Program-made: the position numbers and the translations under genes
In this document: in pieces, positions 22,792-35,771 of the stretch
How positions within the stretch are numbered: position 1 is the stretch's first letter
Layout: the number at the start of each line of letters is the position of its first letter
The notes under the pieces: model-generated
What the model saw: the letters and a program-made list of their open reading frames with translations, nothing else
What the model was told of the DNA's origin: nothing
Databases searched by the model: none
Assembly: GCA_937920495.1 (NCBI GenBank)
Contig: CALEUQ010000017.1
Location: 29,769-93,768 of the forward strand
Reading direction: 5' to 3'
DNA length: 64,000 nt
Source: an uncultured bacterium
GTDB lineage: Bacteria; Spirochaetota; UBA4802; UB4802

Positions 22792-25700
22792 ATGAATGTT
22801 TCAAAAAACGGAAAAAGTGTTACCAGGAAAAAAATAACAAAAAAACAAAATAGTAGCCCGCACGCAGAATCATTACATTCTTTCCACGATCTGGACATTT
22901 TTAGCATTATTGCAAATGTCAGTGCTGATGCCATAACCATATTTGATATGAATTTTAATATCATCTATGTAAGCCCTGCCGTTGAAAAACTACGTGGGTA
23001 TTCCTTAAAAGAAGTACAAAAACAAAAACTGGAACAGATCTTGACACCTGCTTCGTTGAAAGAAGCAATGAAGGTATACAAAGAAGAATTAAAAAAAGAA
23101 AAAAAAGGAACGTACGATCCACACAGAAGCAGAATACTTGAGCTTGAGCATTACAAAAAGGATGGATCAACAATATGGCTTGAAACGCAGGTTTCATTTA
23201 TACGTGATAAAAATCAAAAACCAATAGGAATTCTTGTCATTTCACGAGATATCTCAGAAAGAAAAAAAGTTGAAAATCAATTAGTAATTTTTAAACAGCT
23301 TGTTGAAAATTCTTCGTATGCTATTGGCCTGTCAGCACCGGATGGTACGCACTATTACCAGAACAAAGCGTTTGATGATCTTTTTGGAGATATTGGCGAC
23401 AATCCACTACGGACTTTATACGTTGATAAAAAAGTAGGCAGGGAAGTGTTCAACACAATAATGTCAGGAGGTTCGTGGCACGGAAGGATAAAAATGTATG
23501 ATAAAGATAAAAACGTCAAAGATATTTATTTACGAGCTAACGCTATAAAGGACAATAAAGGAAGGATAGTAGGCCTTGTTGGTATACATGAAGATATTAC
23601 AAACTTAAATTTGATGGAAAAAATTTTAAGAGAAAATGAAGAAAAGTTCAGGGCAATATTTGAATCAACTACTGATGCGGTATTTATAATGAAAGATGAC
23701 ATTTGTATAGATTGTAACAGTGCAACGCTTAAGATGTTCAAATGTACTCGTGAGGATATTATAGGGAAACGAGCACATCAATTCCATCCAGAATTTCAAC
23801 CTGATGGGAAAAAGTCAAAGGGATTGGCGTTAGAATATATACAAAAGGCAAAACAAGGCATCCCGCAATATTTTGAATGGCAACACATAAAATTAGATGG
23901 TACACCTTTTTTTACCGAAGTGAGTTTAAATAAGCTGGTGATTGGAAAAGAGGTGTTTTTGCTGGCAATAGTGAGGGATATTACACATCGAAAAGAAATA
24001 GAAAACCGGCTTAAAAAAAGCGAGCAGTGGTACAGAGCACTATTTGAGACTTCACCTGATGTAATTGTGATTTATGATTTTAACGGGGCTATATTTGCTG
24101 CTAATCATGCAGCCCGACAGTTATATGGTGTTGGCACTACCGCTGAGCTGATGGCTGAGGTTACAAATATTCTGGATTTGCTTGATGAGGATGATAAGCG
24201 TAAAGCTATTGCAAACATGAGTAATACTCTTAAAACCGGATATGCTGAAGGCAATATTTATACCATCAAAAATAAAAAAGGCCAAAAGATAACTGTTGAA
24301 GTGCATTCATCAGTTCTTACCACCGGTGAAGGTGCGCCACAGGCGTTTATAAGCATCATAAGGGATATCTCCGATCGTTTAAAGGCAGAAAAAGAATTAA
24401 AAGAAAGCGAAGCTAAATACCGTGCTTTATTTGAGAATGCTGCAGAAACCATCATGGTGATACAGGATGGATTTATCAAATTATTCAATACGCGTGCATA
24501 TGAATTAAGTGGGTATACTCCTCAGGAGTTTATATCAAAACCATTTATTGAGTTTGTGCATCCTGATGACCGGCAAATGGTGCGTAATAATTATATGCTA
24601 AGGATGCAGGGAAAGGATGTTACAAATCGTTATGTATTCAGAGTTTTAACAAAGAATCAGGAAGTCAGGTGGGTTGAAGTAAATGTAGTCACCATTGACT
24701 GGGAAGGGAAACCTGCAACATTAAATTTTATAACCGATATCACCGAACGTAAACTGGCTGAAGATGTGATAAAAGAAAATGAAGCTAAATACCGTACTCT
24801 TTTTGAATCAGCAAATGATGCCATATTTATAATGGATAAAGAGATATTTATCGACTGTAATACAAAAACACTGGAAATGTTTGGTTGCACACGAGAGCAG
24901 ATTATAGGCGCACCACCATATCAATTTTCGCCTGAATTTCAGCCAGATGGAAGAAGATCAAAAGAAAAAGCACTGGAAAAGATTGATGCAGCACTGCAGG
25001 GCAATCCACAGTTTTTTGAATGGCAGCATTGCAGATATGACAGAACGCCATTTGATGCTGAGGTGAGCCTTAATGCATTTGAGTTGGGTGGGAAACAGTA
25101 TATTCAGGCAATAGTGCGGGATGTGACCGAAAGAAAAAGAGCCGAAAAAGCTTTAATGATGAGCCAGGAACAATATCGCATACTGGTGGAAACTGCAAAA
25201 GAAGGAATATGGAAGATTGAAAATAATATCACCACGTATGTCAACAGAGCAATGGCAGAAATGTTGGGGTATACTCAGGAGGAAATGCTGGGGAAATCTA
25301 TTTTTGATTTTATGTTTGAGGAAGATATTCCTGATGTAAAAGAAAGACTACAAAAGCGTGCTCAGGGAATTGATGAAGTATATGAAAGCAGGAGGAAAAA
25401 AAAGGATGGCAGTGAACTATGGGCGATAGTATCTGCAAAATCAATTACAGATGAAAAAGGGCAGTTTGTGGGGTCTTTTGCACTCTATACTGATATAACT
25501 GAAAGAAAAAAAGCTGAAGATGAAATAATAAACAAACAGAAGCTATTGGAAGATATTATTGCATATACTCCAGATCCTACTCTGGTGATAGATAAAAATG
25601 GTATTGTTATAGCCTGTAATAAAGCAATGGAAGAATTACTGGGCATAGAAGCTGATACATTAATTGGTAAAGGCAATTATGAATATGCCTTGCCCTTATA

Positions 25701-28700
25701 CGGGGTACGCAGGCCAATGTTAATAGATTTAGCATTACATTTTGATAAGGAAATAGTAAAAAAATATACCTATGTAAAAAAAGAAAAAGATGTTCTAATT
25801 GCAGAAACAACTATTGACAACTTCAGAGGTAAAAAAGTTTATCTGTGGGGTAAGGCTGCACCACTGTACGATAAAGATGGAAATATAATAGGAGCTATCG
25901 AAACTATCCGCGATATTACTGACCAAAAAATGAGCGAATTAGCCATACGGGAAAGTGAACAAAAATTCAAAGATATATTCAATTCAACTACTGATGCAAT
26001 AATGATTGATGAGATTACTGAAGATGGTGTTAGGATAATTGATTGCAATCAACAAACGGTAGAAATGTATGGCTATGTATCAAAGGATGAGTTGCTTGCG
26101 TGCACCATAGGTGATCTGAGTGCAAATGAATATCCCTATACAGAAGAAGAGGCTCAGAAGAAAATTTCAGAAGCATTCCAGGGTAATATCATCACATTTG
26201 ATTGGTTAGCAAAAAAGAAAAATGGTGAAAAATTCTGGGTTGAAGTCACACTTAAAAAGATAATATTAGAAGATAAAGAAAGACTGCTTGCCATCATTCG
26301 TGACATCAATGAAAGTAAAAAAAATCAGCAGAAAATTATTGAATATAGCCGGAGATTAGAAAATGTAATAGAAGCCACCACTGTAGGTACCTGGGAGTGG
26401 AATGTGCAAACTGGAGAAGTTATTTTGAATGAACGATGGGCTTCCATGCTGGGGTATACGTTACAGGAACTATCGCCCATATCATTGCACACATGGGAAA
26501 TGTTGACTCATCCAGATGACTTAAAGAAAGCCTATGAATTATTACAAAAGCACTTTAAAGGAGAACTGTCCCACTATGAGTGCGAAATACGAATGAAGCA
26601 CAAAGATGGTGATTGGATATGGATTCTTGATAAAGGTAAGGTTGTAACCTGGACGCACGATGGCAAACCGCTCATGATGTATGGCACACATATTGATATT
26701 ACACGATTAAAAGAAACTGAAGCAGCATTGCGTGAATCAAAAGAATTTATAAATAATGTACTGGATACTATTCCTGTTAGGGTATTCTGGAAAGATAGAC
26801 AGCTGCGTTATATAGGATGTAACAGGCCTTTTGCTCATGATGCTGGTTTTGAAGATCCCGGCGAACTGATTGGAAAAACGGATTATGATATGATCTGGAA
26901 AGAACAGGCGCAATTGTATCGTAGTGATGATAGGGCTGTAATGGAATCGGGTGTTCCAAAACTTGGTTATGAGGAACAACAGACAACTCCTTCAGGTGAT
27001 GTGATATGGTTGCGTACCAGCAAAGTTCCACTTAAGAATGCAAAAGGTGAAATTTTAGGTGTACTTGGAACGTATGAGGATATAACTAAAGCAAAGAAAG
27101 CCGAAAAAGAATTAAAAGAAAGTGAGGAGCGCTATCGCTCATTGGCTGAATCAACACAGGATTTGATTGCATTACATGATATGAATGGCAATATCCAGTA
27201 TGTTAATCAGGCTGTGGTGAATATATCCGGATATGCCAGCGATGAAATAATTGGAAACAACATCTTAATGTTTGTACCACGTAAATACCGGCGCAGTATT
27301 TATGAGCGGCATGCAAAACGAGTGCAGGGTTATTTAGGTATTGAACAGTATGAAACTGAATTTATAAATAAATATGGCACATTGATCCCGGTACAGGTAA
27401 CTTCAACACCAATTGTGAAGGATAATACTATAGTATCTATCATGATTGTTGCGCATGATTTAACCCAGCGAAAAATTGCTGAAGAGTTGCTTATAAAAAA
27501 TAAGGAGCGATTAGAAGCTGCAATTTCTATATTGCAATATGATGCAAAGGATTCAAAAGAATTGTTTGAGTATGTGCTTGAGCATGCGGTGAGGTTAACA
27601 GGGAGTAAAATTGGTTTTATATTGAATTATGATGGCAATGAAAAGAAATGTGTGCTTAATGCCTGGTCAAAAGAAGTGATGCATGAATGCACTATGATTG
27701 AAAAACCTGAAGAGTTTTACCTTGATAAAGCAGGTGTATGGGCTGAAGCCATACGGCAGGCACGGCCTGTTATAATCAATAATTATAAAGAACCCAATCC
27801 ATATAAAAGAGGATATCCTGAAGGACATGTTGAACTTGTACGATATCTGGGTATACCTGTTTTTAAAGGCAAAGAGATAGTTGCAACAGTTGGAGTTGCT
27901 AATAAAGAAACAGATTATACTGAAATGGATGTATTGCAGTTGACATTGCTTATGGATGCGGCGTGGAAATCCTATGAACGTATGCAAGTATTAGAAGCGT
28001 TAGCTGAAAGCGAAGCCAAATTCAGAACACTTGCTGATGCAAGCCCTACAGCTATTATGATGCATCAGGACGATAAATTTGTCTATGTCAATGAGGCGGC
28101 AGAGCGTATTTCAGGCTACAGTTTTGAAGAAGCAGTCACCATGGATTTCTGGTCTATAGTGCATCCTGAGGATGTGCAGATGATTCTTGATAAGGGGAAA
28201 AAACGGCAGCAAGGTCAGTTTGGATTAGACAGTTATGAGTTCAGAATTATTACCAGGGATGGACAGATTAAATGGGTCTTTATCACAAGTGCCACAGTGC
28301 AGTATAAGGGCAGGCCAGCGGGGCTTGTTTCAGTGCTTGATATCACTGATCGTAAAAAAGCAGAGGAAGCGTTGTTTGAAGAAAAAGAAAAATTGCGCAT
28401 CACTCTGCAAAGTATTGGTGATGGTGTCATTGCCACTGATACTGACGGCAGGGTTGTGATCATCAATGAAACAGCTCAACAGCTTACCGGATATTCACAG
28501 ACAGAAGCAGAAGGTAGAAAACTTACAGAAATTTTTAACATCATTCATGAACTATCGGGTAAACCTTTAGAAAATCCTGTTGATGCGGTGCTGCGCACAG
28601 GACATGTGTGCGAGATTTCCAATCATACTGTTCTTGTGTCAAAAGATGGGATACAGCGAATAATTGCTGACAGTGCTGCACCAATCAAAGATAAAGCGGG

Positions 28701-29874
28701 GAATATAGTTGGTGTGGTGCTTGTATTTAGAGATATGACTGAAAAGATGCAGTTAATTGAAAAGACGCAGCGAGCGCAACGTTTGGAATCATTAGGATTG
28801 CTTGCTGCTGGTATTGCCCATGATTTTAATAACATCCTTGAAGGTGTCTTTGGGTATATTGGTCTGGCAAATGCGTATGTAACTGACAGCACAGTGTCCC
28901 AGATGCTGGTCAATGCTTTGAAATCTATAGAGCGAGCAAAAGGATTAACCGGGCAGCTATTGACATTTTCAAAAGGTGGCCAGCCTGTTAAGAAAATTCA
29001 ATCTATTGTGCCGCTTCTTTTAGATACGGTACAGTTTGCCATAAGTGGTTCAAATGTAAAACCAGAATTTAAGATTTCAGAAAATCTTGCTAATGCAGAA
29101 ATTGATTATAATCAGATTGCACAGGTCATTGAAAATATTGTGATTAACGCAGTGCAGGCAATGCCAATGGGTGGAGTTATCACAATTTCCGCAGAAAATG
29201 CCACATTTGCAGGTGATGAACATCCTTTACTGGAAGGCGATTATGTAAAAATAACTATCGCCGATCAGGGTGTAGGTATTCCAAAAGAGATATTGCCAAA
29301 GATTTTTGATCCATTCTTCAGTACCAAAAGCATGGGGCAGGGATTGGGACTTGCAACCAGCTATTCTATTATTACACGACATCAGGGAACAATTGAGGTT
29401 GAATCAGAGCCCGGTAAGGGCACAACATTTTATATTTATTTGCCTGCGGTAAAAGCTCAGGTAGAAGAAATAACAAAGCCTGTGGAAAAGAAGATTCTCA
29501 AAGGTGGAAAAATACTGATACTTGATGATGAAGAGATGATGCGTCAGATTATGCTTAAATTCCTGGATCATCTTGGTTTTGAGGGAGTGGCAGTTGCCGA
29601 TGGCAAGGATGCAATTGCATTGTTTATAAAGGAAAAGGATGCAGGTAGAGCATTTGATGCATTAATTTTTGATATGACGGTCAAAGGTGGAATGGGTGGC
29701 AAAGAAGCGGTTGAAGCAATACGAAAGTATGATACCAGCGTGCCGGCATTTGTTATGAGTGGTTACAGTGAAGATCCTGTGCTTGTACATCCAGAGGAAC
29801 ATGGATTTAATGGCGGGTTGTGCAAACCTTTTACACTTGAAGAACTGGAAGCGTTGTTGTCAAAATATTTTTGA
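22792..29874 (+). CDS. Very large multi-PAS hybrid sensor histidine kinase (about 14 PAS + GAF + HK + REC)
   Basis: Repeated PAS/PAC ends (DITERK-type); GAF-like segment; [21 protein letters not shown]-box; ATPase [33 protein letters not shown]-terminal receiver [14 protein letters not shown]...[13 protein letters not shown]. Confidence 0.93.
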   Translation: MNVSKNGKSVTRKKITKKQNSSPHAESLHSFHDLDIFSIIANVSADAITIFDMNFNIIYVSPAVEKLRGYSLKEVQKQKLEQILTPASLKEAMKVYKEELKKEKKGTYDPHRSRILELEHYKKDGSTIWLETQVSFIRDKNQKPIGILVISRDISERKKVENQLVIFKQLVENSSYAIGLSAPDGTHYYQNKAFDDLFGDIGDNPLRTLYVDKKVGREVFNTIMSGGSWHGRIKMYDKDKNVKDIYLRANAIKDNKGRIVGLVGIHEDITNLNLMEKILRENEEKFRAIFESTTDAVFIMKDDICIDCNSATLKMFKCTREDIIGKRAHQFHPEFQPDGKKSKGLALEYIQKAKQGIPQYFEWQHIKLDGTPFFTEVSLNKLVIGKEVFLLAIVRDITHRKEIENRLKKSEQWYRALFETSPDVIVIYDFNGAIFAANHAARQLYGVGTTAELMAEVTNILDLLDEDDKRKAIANMSNTLKTGYAEGNIYTIKNKKGQKITVEVHSSVLTTGEGAPQAFISIIRDISDRLKAEKELKESEAKYRALFENAAETIMVIQDGFIKLFNTRAYELSGYTPQEFISKPFIEFVHPDDRQMVRNNYMLRMQGKDVTNRYVFRVLTKNQEVRWVEVNVVTIDWEGKPATLNFITDITERKLAEDVIKENEAKYRTLFESANDAIFIMDKEIFIDCNTKTLEMFGCTREQIIGAPPYQFSPEFQPDGRRSKEKALEKIDAALQGNPQFFEWQHCRYDRTPFDAEVSLNAFELGGKQYIQAIVRDVTERKRAEKALMMSQEQYRILVETAKEGIWKIENNITTYVNRAMAEMLGYTQEEMLGKSIFDFMFEEDIPDVKERLQKRAQGIDEVYESRRKKKDGSELWAIVSAKSITDEKGQFVGSFALYTDITERKKAEDEIINKQKLLEDIIAYTPDPTLVIDKNGIVIACNKAMEELLGIEADTLIGKGNYEYALPLYGVRRPMLIDLALHFDKEIVKKYTYVKKEKDVLIAETTIDNFRGKKVYLWGKAAPLYDKDGNIIGAIETIRDITDQKMSELAIRESEQKFKDIFNSTTDAIMIDEITEDGVRIIDCNQQTVEMYGYVSKDELLACTIGDLSANEYPYTEEEAQKKISEAFQGNIITFDWLAKKKNGEKFWVEVTLKKIILEDKERLLAIIRDINESKKNQQKIIEYSRRLENVIEATTVGTWEWNVQTGEVILNERWASMLGYTLQELSPISLHTWEMLTHPDDLKKAYELLQKHFKGELSHYECEIRMKHKDGDWIWILDKGKVVTWTHDGKPLMMYGTHIDITRLKETEAALRESKEFINNVLDTIPVRVFWKDRQLRYIGCNRPFAHDAGFEDPGELIGKTDYDMIWKEQAQLYRSDDRAVMESGVPKLGYEEQQTTPSGDVIWLRTSKVPLKNAKGEILGVLGTYEDITKAKKAEKELKESEERYRSLAESTQDLIALHDMNGNIQYVNQAVVNISGYASDEIIGNNILMFVPRKYRRSIYERHAKRVQGYLGIEQYETEFINKYGTLIPVQVTSTPIVKDNTIVSIMIVAHDLTQRKIAEELLIKNKERLEAAISILQYDAKDSKELFEYVLEHAVRLTGSKIGFILNYDGNEKKCVLNAWSKEVMHECTMIEKPEEFYLDKAGVWAEAIRQARPVIINNYKEPNPYKRGYPEGHVELVRYLGIPVFKGKEIVATVGVANKETDYTEMDVLQLTLLMDAAWKSYERMQVLEALAESEAKFRTLADASPTAIMMHQDDKFVYVNEAAERISGYSFEEAVTMDFWSIVHPEDVQMILDKGKKRQQGQFGLDSYEFRIITRDGQIKWVFITSATVQYKGRPAGLVSVLDITDRKKAEEALFEEKEKLRITLQSIGDGVIATDTDGRVVIINETAQQLTGYSQTEAEGRKLTEIFNIIHELSGKPLENPVDAVLRTGHVCEISNHTVLVSKDGIQRIIADSAAPIKDKAGNIVGVVLVFRDMTEKMQLIEKTQRAQRLESLGLLAAGIAHDFNNILEGVFGYIGLANAYVTDSTVSQMLVNALKSIERAKGLTGQLLTFSKGGQPVKKIQSIVPLLLDTVQFAISGSNVKPEFKISENLANAEIDYNQIAQVIENIVINAVQAMPMGGVITISAENATFAGDEHPLLEGDYVKITIADQGVGIPKEILPKIFDPFFSTKSMGQGLGLATSYSIITRHQGTIEVESEPGKGTTFYIYLPAVKAQVEEITKPVEKKILKGGKILILDDEEMMRQIMLKFLDHLGFEGVAVADGKDAIALFIKEKDAGRAFDALIFDMTVKGGMGGKEAVEAIRKYDTSVPAFVMSGYSEDPVLVHPEEHGFNGGLCKPFTLEELEALLSKYF

Positions 29875-29877
29875 TAT

Positions 29878-30789
29878 ATGTATTCTGGGGAAACTTTGAA
29901 GGCTATAATCAAACCATCAACAGCCGCTGTAGTAAAAAAGCATGGATGGCGTTTTGACAGAGCCATTCATAATTATATATACTTTGTTTTCTATTATCCG
30001 TATGTTTTTATACTCTATCATATATTTAAATTCTTAACAGATTATTTTTCATGGTTTACACCATTACGATATTTTTTGAAATTTGCCTTTGATAGATATC
30101 ATGCCAAGATATTGTCTTTTGGCGACACCAGGAAAATTCTGCAACTAAACAGGGATATTTCACATATCACAGATTCTAACAGGAGTATCATCCCCTACAG
30201 GTATGCGTATAAAATCATCTTTACTGAGCCTGATTACATTGCAGTGATGGATTGTCCGTGCAAAAAAACTTTAGGCGATGAACCATGGGCCATACAATCA
30301 TGCATTGCTGTTGGCAAACCAGTAGCGGCATTCTGGCTTGAACATGGCAAAAAGTATAATGCAAGAAAAATCACACAACAGGAAGCTCTTGAATTGGTTC
30401 AAAATTTTAGAAAACACGGATATCTTACGCAGGCTTTTTTTAAGGTTGCAACTGGTGGTAGCACTGGAGTTATATGTAATTGTCATCCAAAATCGTGTGT
30501 AAGTTTAAAAGCAACACAGTTTGCAAAAAGGTTTGATAGCTCATTGTCAATGAGTGCACCTGCGGGATATGTTGTGCTTCACAACGAAGCTGCGTGTAAA
30601 CATTGCAGCGATTGTGCCCGTATATGCCCGTTTAATGCAATTCGCGTAAGCGATAGTAGCTGGGAATATAATCATCATCTGTGTGCAGGATGTGAGTTAT
30701 GTGTTGAGCATTGCCCTCACAAGGCATTAACCCTTACAATAGATGAAACCAAACCAATGCCACTTGATATTACCAGATTGCCGCTATAA
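29878..30789 (+). CDS. 4Fe-4S ferredoxin-type protein
   Basis: CKHCSDCARICPFNAI and CAGCELCVEHCPHKAL cluster motifs plus an N-terminal Cys-containing region. Confidence 0.88.
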   Translation: MYSGETLKAIIKPSTAAVVKKHGWRFDRAIHNYIYFVFYYPYVFILYHIFKFLTDYFSWFTPLRYFLKFAFDRYHAKILSFGDTRKILQLNRDISHITDSNRSIIPYRYAYKIIFTEPDYIAVMDCPCKKTLGDEPWAIQSCIAVGKPVAAFWLEHGKKYNARKITQQEALELVQNFRKHGYLTQAFFKVATGGSTGVICNCHPKSCVSLKATQFAKRFDSSLSMSAPAGYVVLHNEAACKHCSDCARICPFNAIRVSDSSWEYNHHLCAGCELCVEHCPHKALTLTIDETKPMPLDITRLPL

Positions 30790-31263
30790 CACAGCAAAAC
30801 TCTGAAAAACTCTGTTGAAATATATTTCATATTTATAAAATATGGTTTCTGGTGCACTGCATTCAATGATAAAGACTGTAGAGCCACTGTTTACAATGCG
30901 TAATCTGTGAATAGAAGTCACGGTATTGCGATATGTAGTTACTATCACACCACCATCATCCGTTCTAACTCTTAACACAAAATGTGCGTTTGGGTCAATA
31001 TCCCATATCTTCCATGTCAGGGTAGTAATCATGTCGCTTTGTGTAATATCCATTTTATAAATTTTGATGTATACATTTTTTGACTGTGCACAGATAAATT
31101 GATGCATGTTATTTTGCATCATCTCTGACACATCCCATCCTGGCAAATCAACCTGAAATCCCAGTGCACTTTTGTAGGTGGAAAAACAATTAGTTACGTT
31201 ATTTGCAAACGAATGCATCGTCGTACACAGCACAATGAATACTATACTATATAATCTATTCAT
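30784..31263 (-). CDS. Hypothetical secreted protein
   Basis: N-terminal signal-peptide-like hydrophobic segment. Confidence 0.6.
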   Translation of the reverse strand: MNRLYSIVFIVLCTTMHSFANNVTNCFSTYKSALGFQVDLPGWDVSEMMQNNMHQFICAQSKNVYIKIYKMDITQSDMITTLTWKIWDIDPNAHFVLRVRTDDGGVIVTTYRNTVTSIHRLRIVNSGSTVFIIECSAPETIFYKYEIYFNRVFQSFAVL

Positions 31264-31366
31264 GTAATATCCTCTTTATATTATCTTTGCTTTTGATTAA
31301 ACCTGATATGAGAATAAACGATGATGCAAAAATTTGCAATTTATTTTTGTCAAAGTTTCACCATTT

Positions 31367-31471
31367 ATTCCTTAAATAAAATTTATGAACATAATAAGCA
31401 TATTGTAGCTCCACGCCGCCCTTGGCTGCAGGGATGTACATCGTTTTATTAACAAAATATTTTAAAGGGAT
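31367..31471 (+). repeat. MITE-like repeat copy 1 (~105 bp)
   Basis: ATTCCTTAAATAAAATTTATGAACATAATAAGCATATTGTAGCT...GCCGCCCTTGGCTGCAGGG...TTTTATTAACAAAATATTTTAAAGGGAT; closely matches copies at 33124 and 56208. Confidence 0.8.
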
Positions 31472-31696
31472 TATGAGTATCAAAGTTTAAAACATTTAAA
31501 AGTTTAGAAAGAACATGACATTGGATGTATTGAATAGTTCGATGTAATCCAAAATTGCCAGAATTCAAAATGAGTCAAAATAAATAGTGATATTTTAACA
31601 TAAATTTTATAATAACTTTATGATTCTTCTTCAAATTACATTATCAAATTCAATTACAGCTTCTACAATACTATTACCTTTTTTGGAGTAGGAATT

Positions 31697-32878
31697 ATGT
31701 CCAGTGTAAAAATAGCAAATATTATTAAGAGATTGCCGCAGCCTGTTTGTACACAATTTACGATTAGCATGATTACTAGTTCAATTTATTATGTGTTTGA
31801 TGATACCAGGATTGATACACTTGCTGATGAGCTATCAAATAATGATGCCGTTTATGCCTTATGTGTTGTGGATGAGTCAATGCAGGTAAAAGGTGTGATT
31901 GTAAGGAAAGATCTGTTTGATATTCTTGGCAGGAGGTTTGGAAGAGAGTTGTATTATAATAGAACAGTTGTTGAATTAGCTCAACAGGTTACAGTATTTT
32001 ATTATAATATGCATGTCTTTGAATGCTCACGATTAATAAGACAGGATCTTGAAAGGGGAATACAAAACCATTATGCATTGGTTGACGAAAACGGATGTTT
32101 TAAAGGTCTTTTTTCTACAAAAGATATGCTAATATTTCTATCGCGATTGACTCAAATAGATATAGAACATGCAAAATCCGTTATTAATAGACTGCTAAAG
32201 AAAGAATTTGCCCTTAAGACAAAACGGTTGAGCATAGCAATAAAAAATGAGATGGTGCAGGATATTGGTGGTGATTCATATTTTGTAATACCATTGAAAA
32301 CGAAAAATCAGATTATACTGGGCGTATGTGATGTAGCAGGAAAAGGCATTTCAGCTTCAATGATAACAGCAATTATAAGTGGCATGGTAACTACTTATGA
32401 TTTTGAAAATAATCCCCTGGAATCATTTTTGTTGAAACTGAATAATTACATTTATTCTACGTTTGAAGGTGAAAAATTTGTAACCGCCTGCTTTATGATA
32501 ATTGACGAAGAAAGTTCCCTTTTATTGTTGTACGATTTTGGACATTCAATGACATACCTGTATCGGGATAATGTGTTTAAATTGTCTCTAAAAGAAATGC
32601 ATGTGCCAATGGGCATTCAAAGAATTGATACAGTACAATCGGGGAAATTTAAACTGGAACCTGGCGACTGTATTTATATATTAACAGATGGATGCATAGA
32701 GCAGCGTGATCATAATTGTAAAGATTACGGAATTCAACGATTTAATAAAATATTTGTAAACAATTATTCAGATGATTTGATGAAAACTCTGAATGCAATA
32801 ATGATGGACATCAAGATATTCAGAGGCTCATATCCTCAACAGGATGATATGACTGTTGCGTGCATTCGATATGAATAA
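31697..32878 (+). CDS. CBS-like domains plus SpoIIE/RsbU-type PP2C phosphatase
   Basis: N-terminal pair of CBS-like segments; DIGGDSYFVIPL, GVCDVAGKGISASM, LEPGDCIYILTDGCIEQRD, QQDDMTVACIR. Confidence 0.83.
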   Translation: MSSVKIANIIKRLPQPVCTQFTISMITSSIYYVFDDTRIDTLADELSNNDAVYALCVVDESMQVKGVIVRKDLFDILGRRFGRELYYNRTVVELAQQVTVFYYNMHVFECSRLIRQDLERGIQNHYALVDENGCFKGLFSTKDMLIFLSRLTQIDIEHAKSVINRLLKKEFALKTKRLSIAIKNEMVQDIGGDSYFVIPLKTKNQIILGVCDVAGKGISASMITAIISGMVTTYDFENNPLESFLLKLNNYIYSTFEGEKFVTACFMIIDEESSLLLLYDFGHSMTYLYRDNVFKLSLKEMHVPMGIQRIDTVQSGKFKLEPGDCIYILTDGCIEQRDHNCKDYGIQRFNKIFVNNYSDDLMKTLNAIMMDIKIFRGSYPQQDDMTVACIRYE

Positions 32879-33123
32879 AAAACTTGATGCTGCTCCATGC
32901 ACAATACATAATAAAAATTCATGTACCTGGTTACGATACTGACAATAAACCGTTGCTAATAAAATTAGCTTACATAATGTTTTTGCGTATAGATATGTAC
33001 GATATATCAAAAGACTGCATGGTAGAGATGGATAATTTCTAACGATAAGATAAAACGAGTGATTTGAAGAAGCAGTAAAGATAATGTCAAAAAATTAGAA
33101 AAATGTACAGCTGATCACCATTT

Positions 33124-33227
33124 ATTCCTTGAATAAAATTTGTGAACATAATAAACATATTGTAGCTTCCCCCCGCCCTCGGCTGCAGGGGCTACACCCT
33201 TTTATTAACTAAATTTTTTTAAGGAAT
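33124..33227 (+). repeat. MITE-like repeat copy 2 (~104 bp)
   Basis: ATTCCTTGAATAAAATTTGTGAACATAATAAACATATTGTAGCTTCCCCCCGCCCTCGGCTGCAGGGGCTACA...TTTTTTTAAGGAAT. Confidence 0.85.
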
Positions 33228-33328
33228 TATGACTGCAGCTGATAAAACTATCAATTAATAAAGTACTTGACTGTTGTAAAAATAATAATTATGAAGAAGC
33301 AAAAGGTGTATAGTGTTAGGAACATGAT

Positions 33329-34099
33329 ATGGAAATACAGTGGTTTGGCACAGCGTCAATAAAAATTACTGCAGACAAACAATCTATAGTATTTGATCCA
33401 TTTATATCGATGAATGATGAAATCAGGTGTGCAACCGTTGAGGATTATACAGGCGCAACTGATATTTTTATTACCCATGGCCATTTTGATCATATTATGA
33501 ATATACCGGAAATATGGCATGTGAGCAGATGCACAATATATTGTGGAGTACAGGTTGCAGAGGTGTTATTGAGTTATGGGATAAGCCCTGATTATATTAG
33601 AGTTATACAACACGGCCATATACTTTCAATACCGCCGTTTGTTATCAAAATATATGAGAGCACGCATGTACATTTTGACATACCGTTGATTGTAAAAACT
33701 TTATTTAATAAAAGAATTATTAGCAATATTAATAATTTTAAGAAGATACTATCCTTACATAAAACTATGCCAATGGGAAATGTGTTTGCGTATGAGGTAC
33801 TGCATGATGATAAAAACATACTGCACTTTGGCAGCTTAAATGTTTCAAACAATATACAGTATCCAAACAAACCCACAATGCTCACTATACCATTTCAAGG
33901 AAGATCGGATATACATACCTACGCAATAGATTTTATTAAAAGATTTATACCACGCACAGTATTTTTGCACCATTTTGACGATACGTTTCCGCCAATATCT
34001 CAGCATGTTGGTACCGAATTATTTGTGGAAAAGATGACTGCATTATTCCCTGACATAACAATTATTATCCCCCAGTATGGTATACCGTATGCCGTGTAG
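33329..34099 (+). CDS. MBL-fold metal-dependent hydrolase
   Basis: MEIQWFGTASIKITADKQSIVFDPF, ITHGHFDHI motif. Confidence 0.85.
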   Translation: MEIQWFGTASIKITADKQSIVFDPFISMNDEIRCATVEDYTGATDIFITHGHFDHIMNIPEIWHVSRCTIYCGVQVAEVLLSYGISPDYIRVIQHGHILSIPPFVIKIYESTHVHFDIPLIVKTLFNKRIISNINNFKKILSLHKTMPMGNVFAYEVLHDDKNILHFGSLNVSNNIQYPNKPTMLTIPFQGRSDIHTYAIDFIKRFIPRTVFLHHFDDTFPPISQHVGTELFVEKMTALFPDITIIIPQYGIPYAV

Positions 34100-34100
34100 T

Positions 34101-35771
34101 TTATCGCAGATCCCCAATCTTTTGTAGTATTGTTGCTTCATACGGATAGCACTGCAATCGTAAATCGGCAAAGTGTTCAAATTTGCTACGATGAGTTGAA
34201 TACAACACTTTCCATTGTGCTTCATAGCGGTGATGCAACAACGTACTGGAGTTATTAAAATTTAAAATTATACACAATGTTTCATTGTGACTTTTACGCA
34301 TATATGCCAGGATACCTTGTTTGCCTTTAATCAGCGGTTCCCAGGTACCATGAGTGAGCGCAGAGTGTTTTTTTCGCAAATGTACTAAATCCTTAAAAAA
34401 AGAAAGCAGTGAATAGCGATCTTTCATCTGGTTTTTTACATTTATTGTGCGATAGTTACTGTCAATGGGCAGCCAGCTGCATGCATTGCTAAAACCAGCA
34501 TTTGCTTCATCTGACCATTGCATTGGAGTACGTGCACAGTCACGACCTTTATATAAAGGCCAGAATCGTTTTCCTGCAGGATCAATGATGTGGCGCAGGG
34601 GAATTGAACTGTTTTTCATACCTATTTCTTCCCCGTAATATATGAATGGTGTTCCGTGTAATGTTAAAAGCATTAACATAAGCAGCCGTTGAACTGCATC
34701 AGTATTGTCATTATTACATTTATCGGCATACCGTGGTTGATCGTGATTTGACAACACATTACATGGCCAGCAGTGTGCAGGAATAGCGTTATACCATCGC
34801 TTTATGGACTTATATATTTTTCGTGCATTAAAGGGCTGGTAAAGAAGTGAAAAGTCAAAAGACAGATGCAAGCCTTTTCCGTTACACAGGTAGCTAGCTG
34901 ATAATTCAGGATTTCCTGGAGGATAGCTGAATACTTCACCAACAAGCATTCTATCATTATAAGAATCAACAAGTTGTCGTATTTCCTGCACCAGTGAATA
35001 ATTTTCAGGTCTGTTTCTGTTATATTTTTCTATCTGTTCATTGAAAGGATTGAATGAAAAAGGGTTGTTACGCAGGCGTTTGTCCTTATAGCAGTAATTT
35101 ATAACATCTAATCTGAAACCATCTACACCCAGGTCAAGCCACCAACGCATCATAGTAAACATTGCTTCTTTAACTTCCGGGTTGTGCCAGTTGAGGTCTG
35201 GTTGTTCTTTAAGAAAAGAATGCAGGTAATACTGTTGAGTAGGTTCATGCCATTCCCATGCACTGGTTAGGTATGCTGATTTCCAGTTGTTAGGTACTCT
35301 TCTTTTTACTGGATCATGCCATATATACCAGTTTCGCTTAGGGTTATCGCGTGAAGAGGCTGATTCAATAAACCAGGGATGCAGATGTGATGTATGATTT
35401 AACACCATGTCCATTATGATCTTTATGTTATTATTATGAGCTATGGCCAATAATTCTTTAAAATCATCTATTGTGCCAAAGCATGGGTCAATATTGTAAT
35501 AATCGCTGATATCGTAACCGCAATCATACATCGGCGAAACATACATTGGCGAAAGCCATATCGCATCAATACCAAGACTTACAAGGTAGTCAAATTTTTC
35601 AATAATTCCGGGTATATCGCCTATGCCGTCATCGTTTGAGTCATAGAAGCTACGGGGATAGATTTGATAAATGATACCGTGCTTCCACCACACATAGTGT
35701 GTGTTATGCGGCTGAGTTAAGATCATTGATGAACTGTTTGATGATTGCATCAGGACTGTATTCATGAGCAC
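34101..35771 (-). CDS. GH13 alpha-glucosidase/alpha-amylase family protein (likely start near 35726)
   Basis: WWKHGIIYQIYPRSFYDSNDDGIGDIPGI, MDMVLNHTS, DGFRLDVINY, LVGEVF, LSNHDQPR. Confidence 0.93.
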   Translation of the reverse strand: MLMNTVLMQSSNSSSMILTQPHNTHYVWWKHGIIYQIYPRSFYDSNDDGIGDIPGIIEKFDYLVSLGIDAIWLSPMYVSPMYDCGYDISDYYNIDPCFGTIDDFKELLAIAHNNNIKIIMDMVLNHTSHLHPWFIESASSRDNPKRNWYIWHDPVKRRVPNNWKSAYLTSAWEWHEPTQQYYLHSFLKEQPDLNWHNPEVKEAMFTMMRWWLDLGVDGFRLDVINYCYKDKRLRNNPFSFNPFNEQIEKYNRNRPENYSLVQEIRQLVDSYNDRMLVGEVFSYPPGNPELSASYLCNGKGLHLSFDFSLLYQPFNARKIYKSIKRWYNAIPAHCWPCNVLSNHDQPRYADKCNNDNTDAVQRLLMLMLLTLHGTPFIYYGEEIGMKNSSIPLRHIIDPAGKRFWPLYKGRDCARTPMQWSDEANAGFSNACSWLPIDSNYRTINVKNQMKDRYSLLSFFKDLVHLRKKHSALTHGTWEPLIKGKQGILAYMRKSHNETLCIILNFNNSSTLLHHRYEAQWKVLYSTHRSKFEHFADLRLQCYPYEATILQKIGDLR

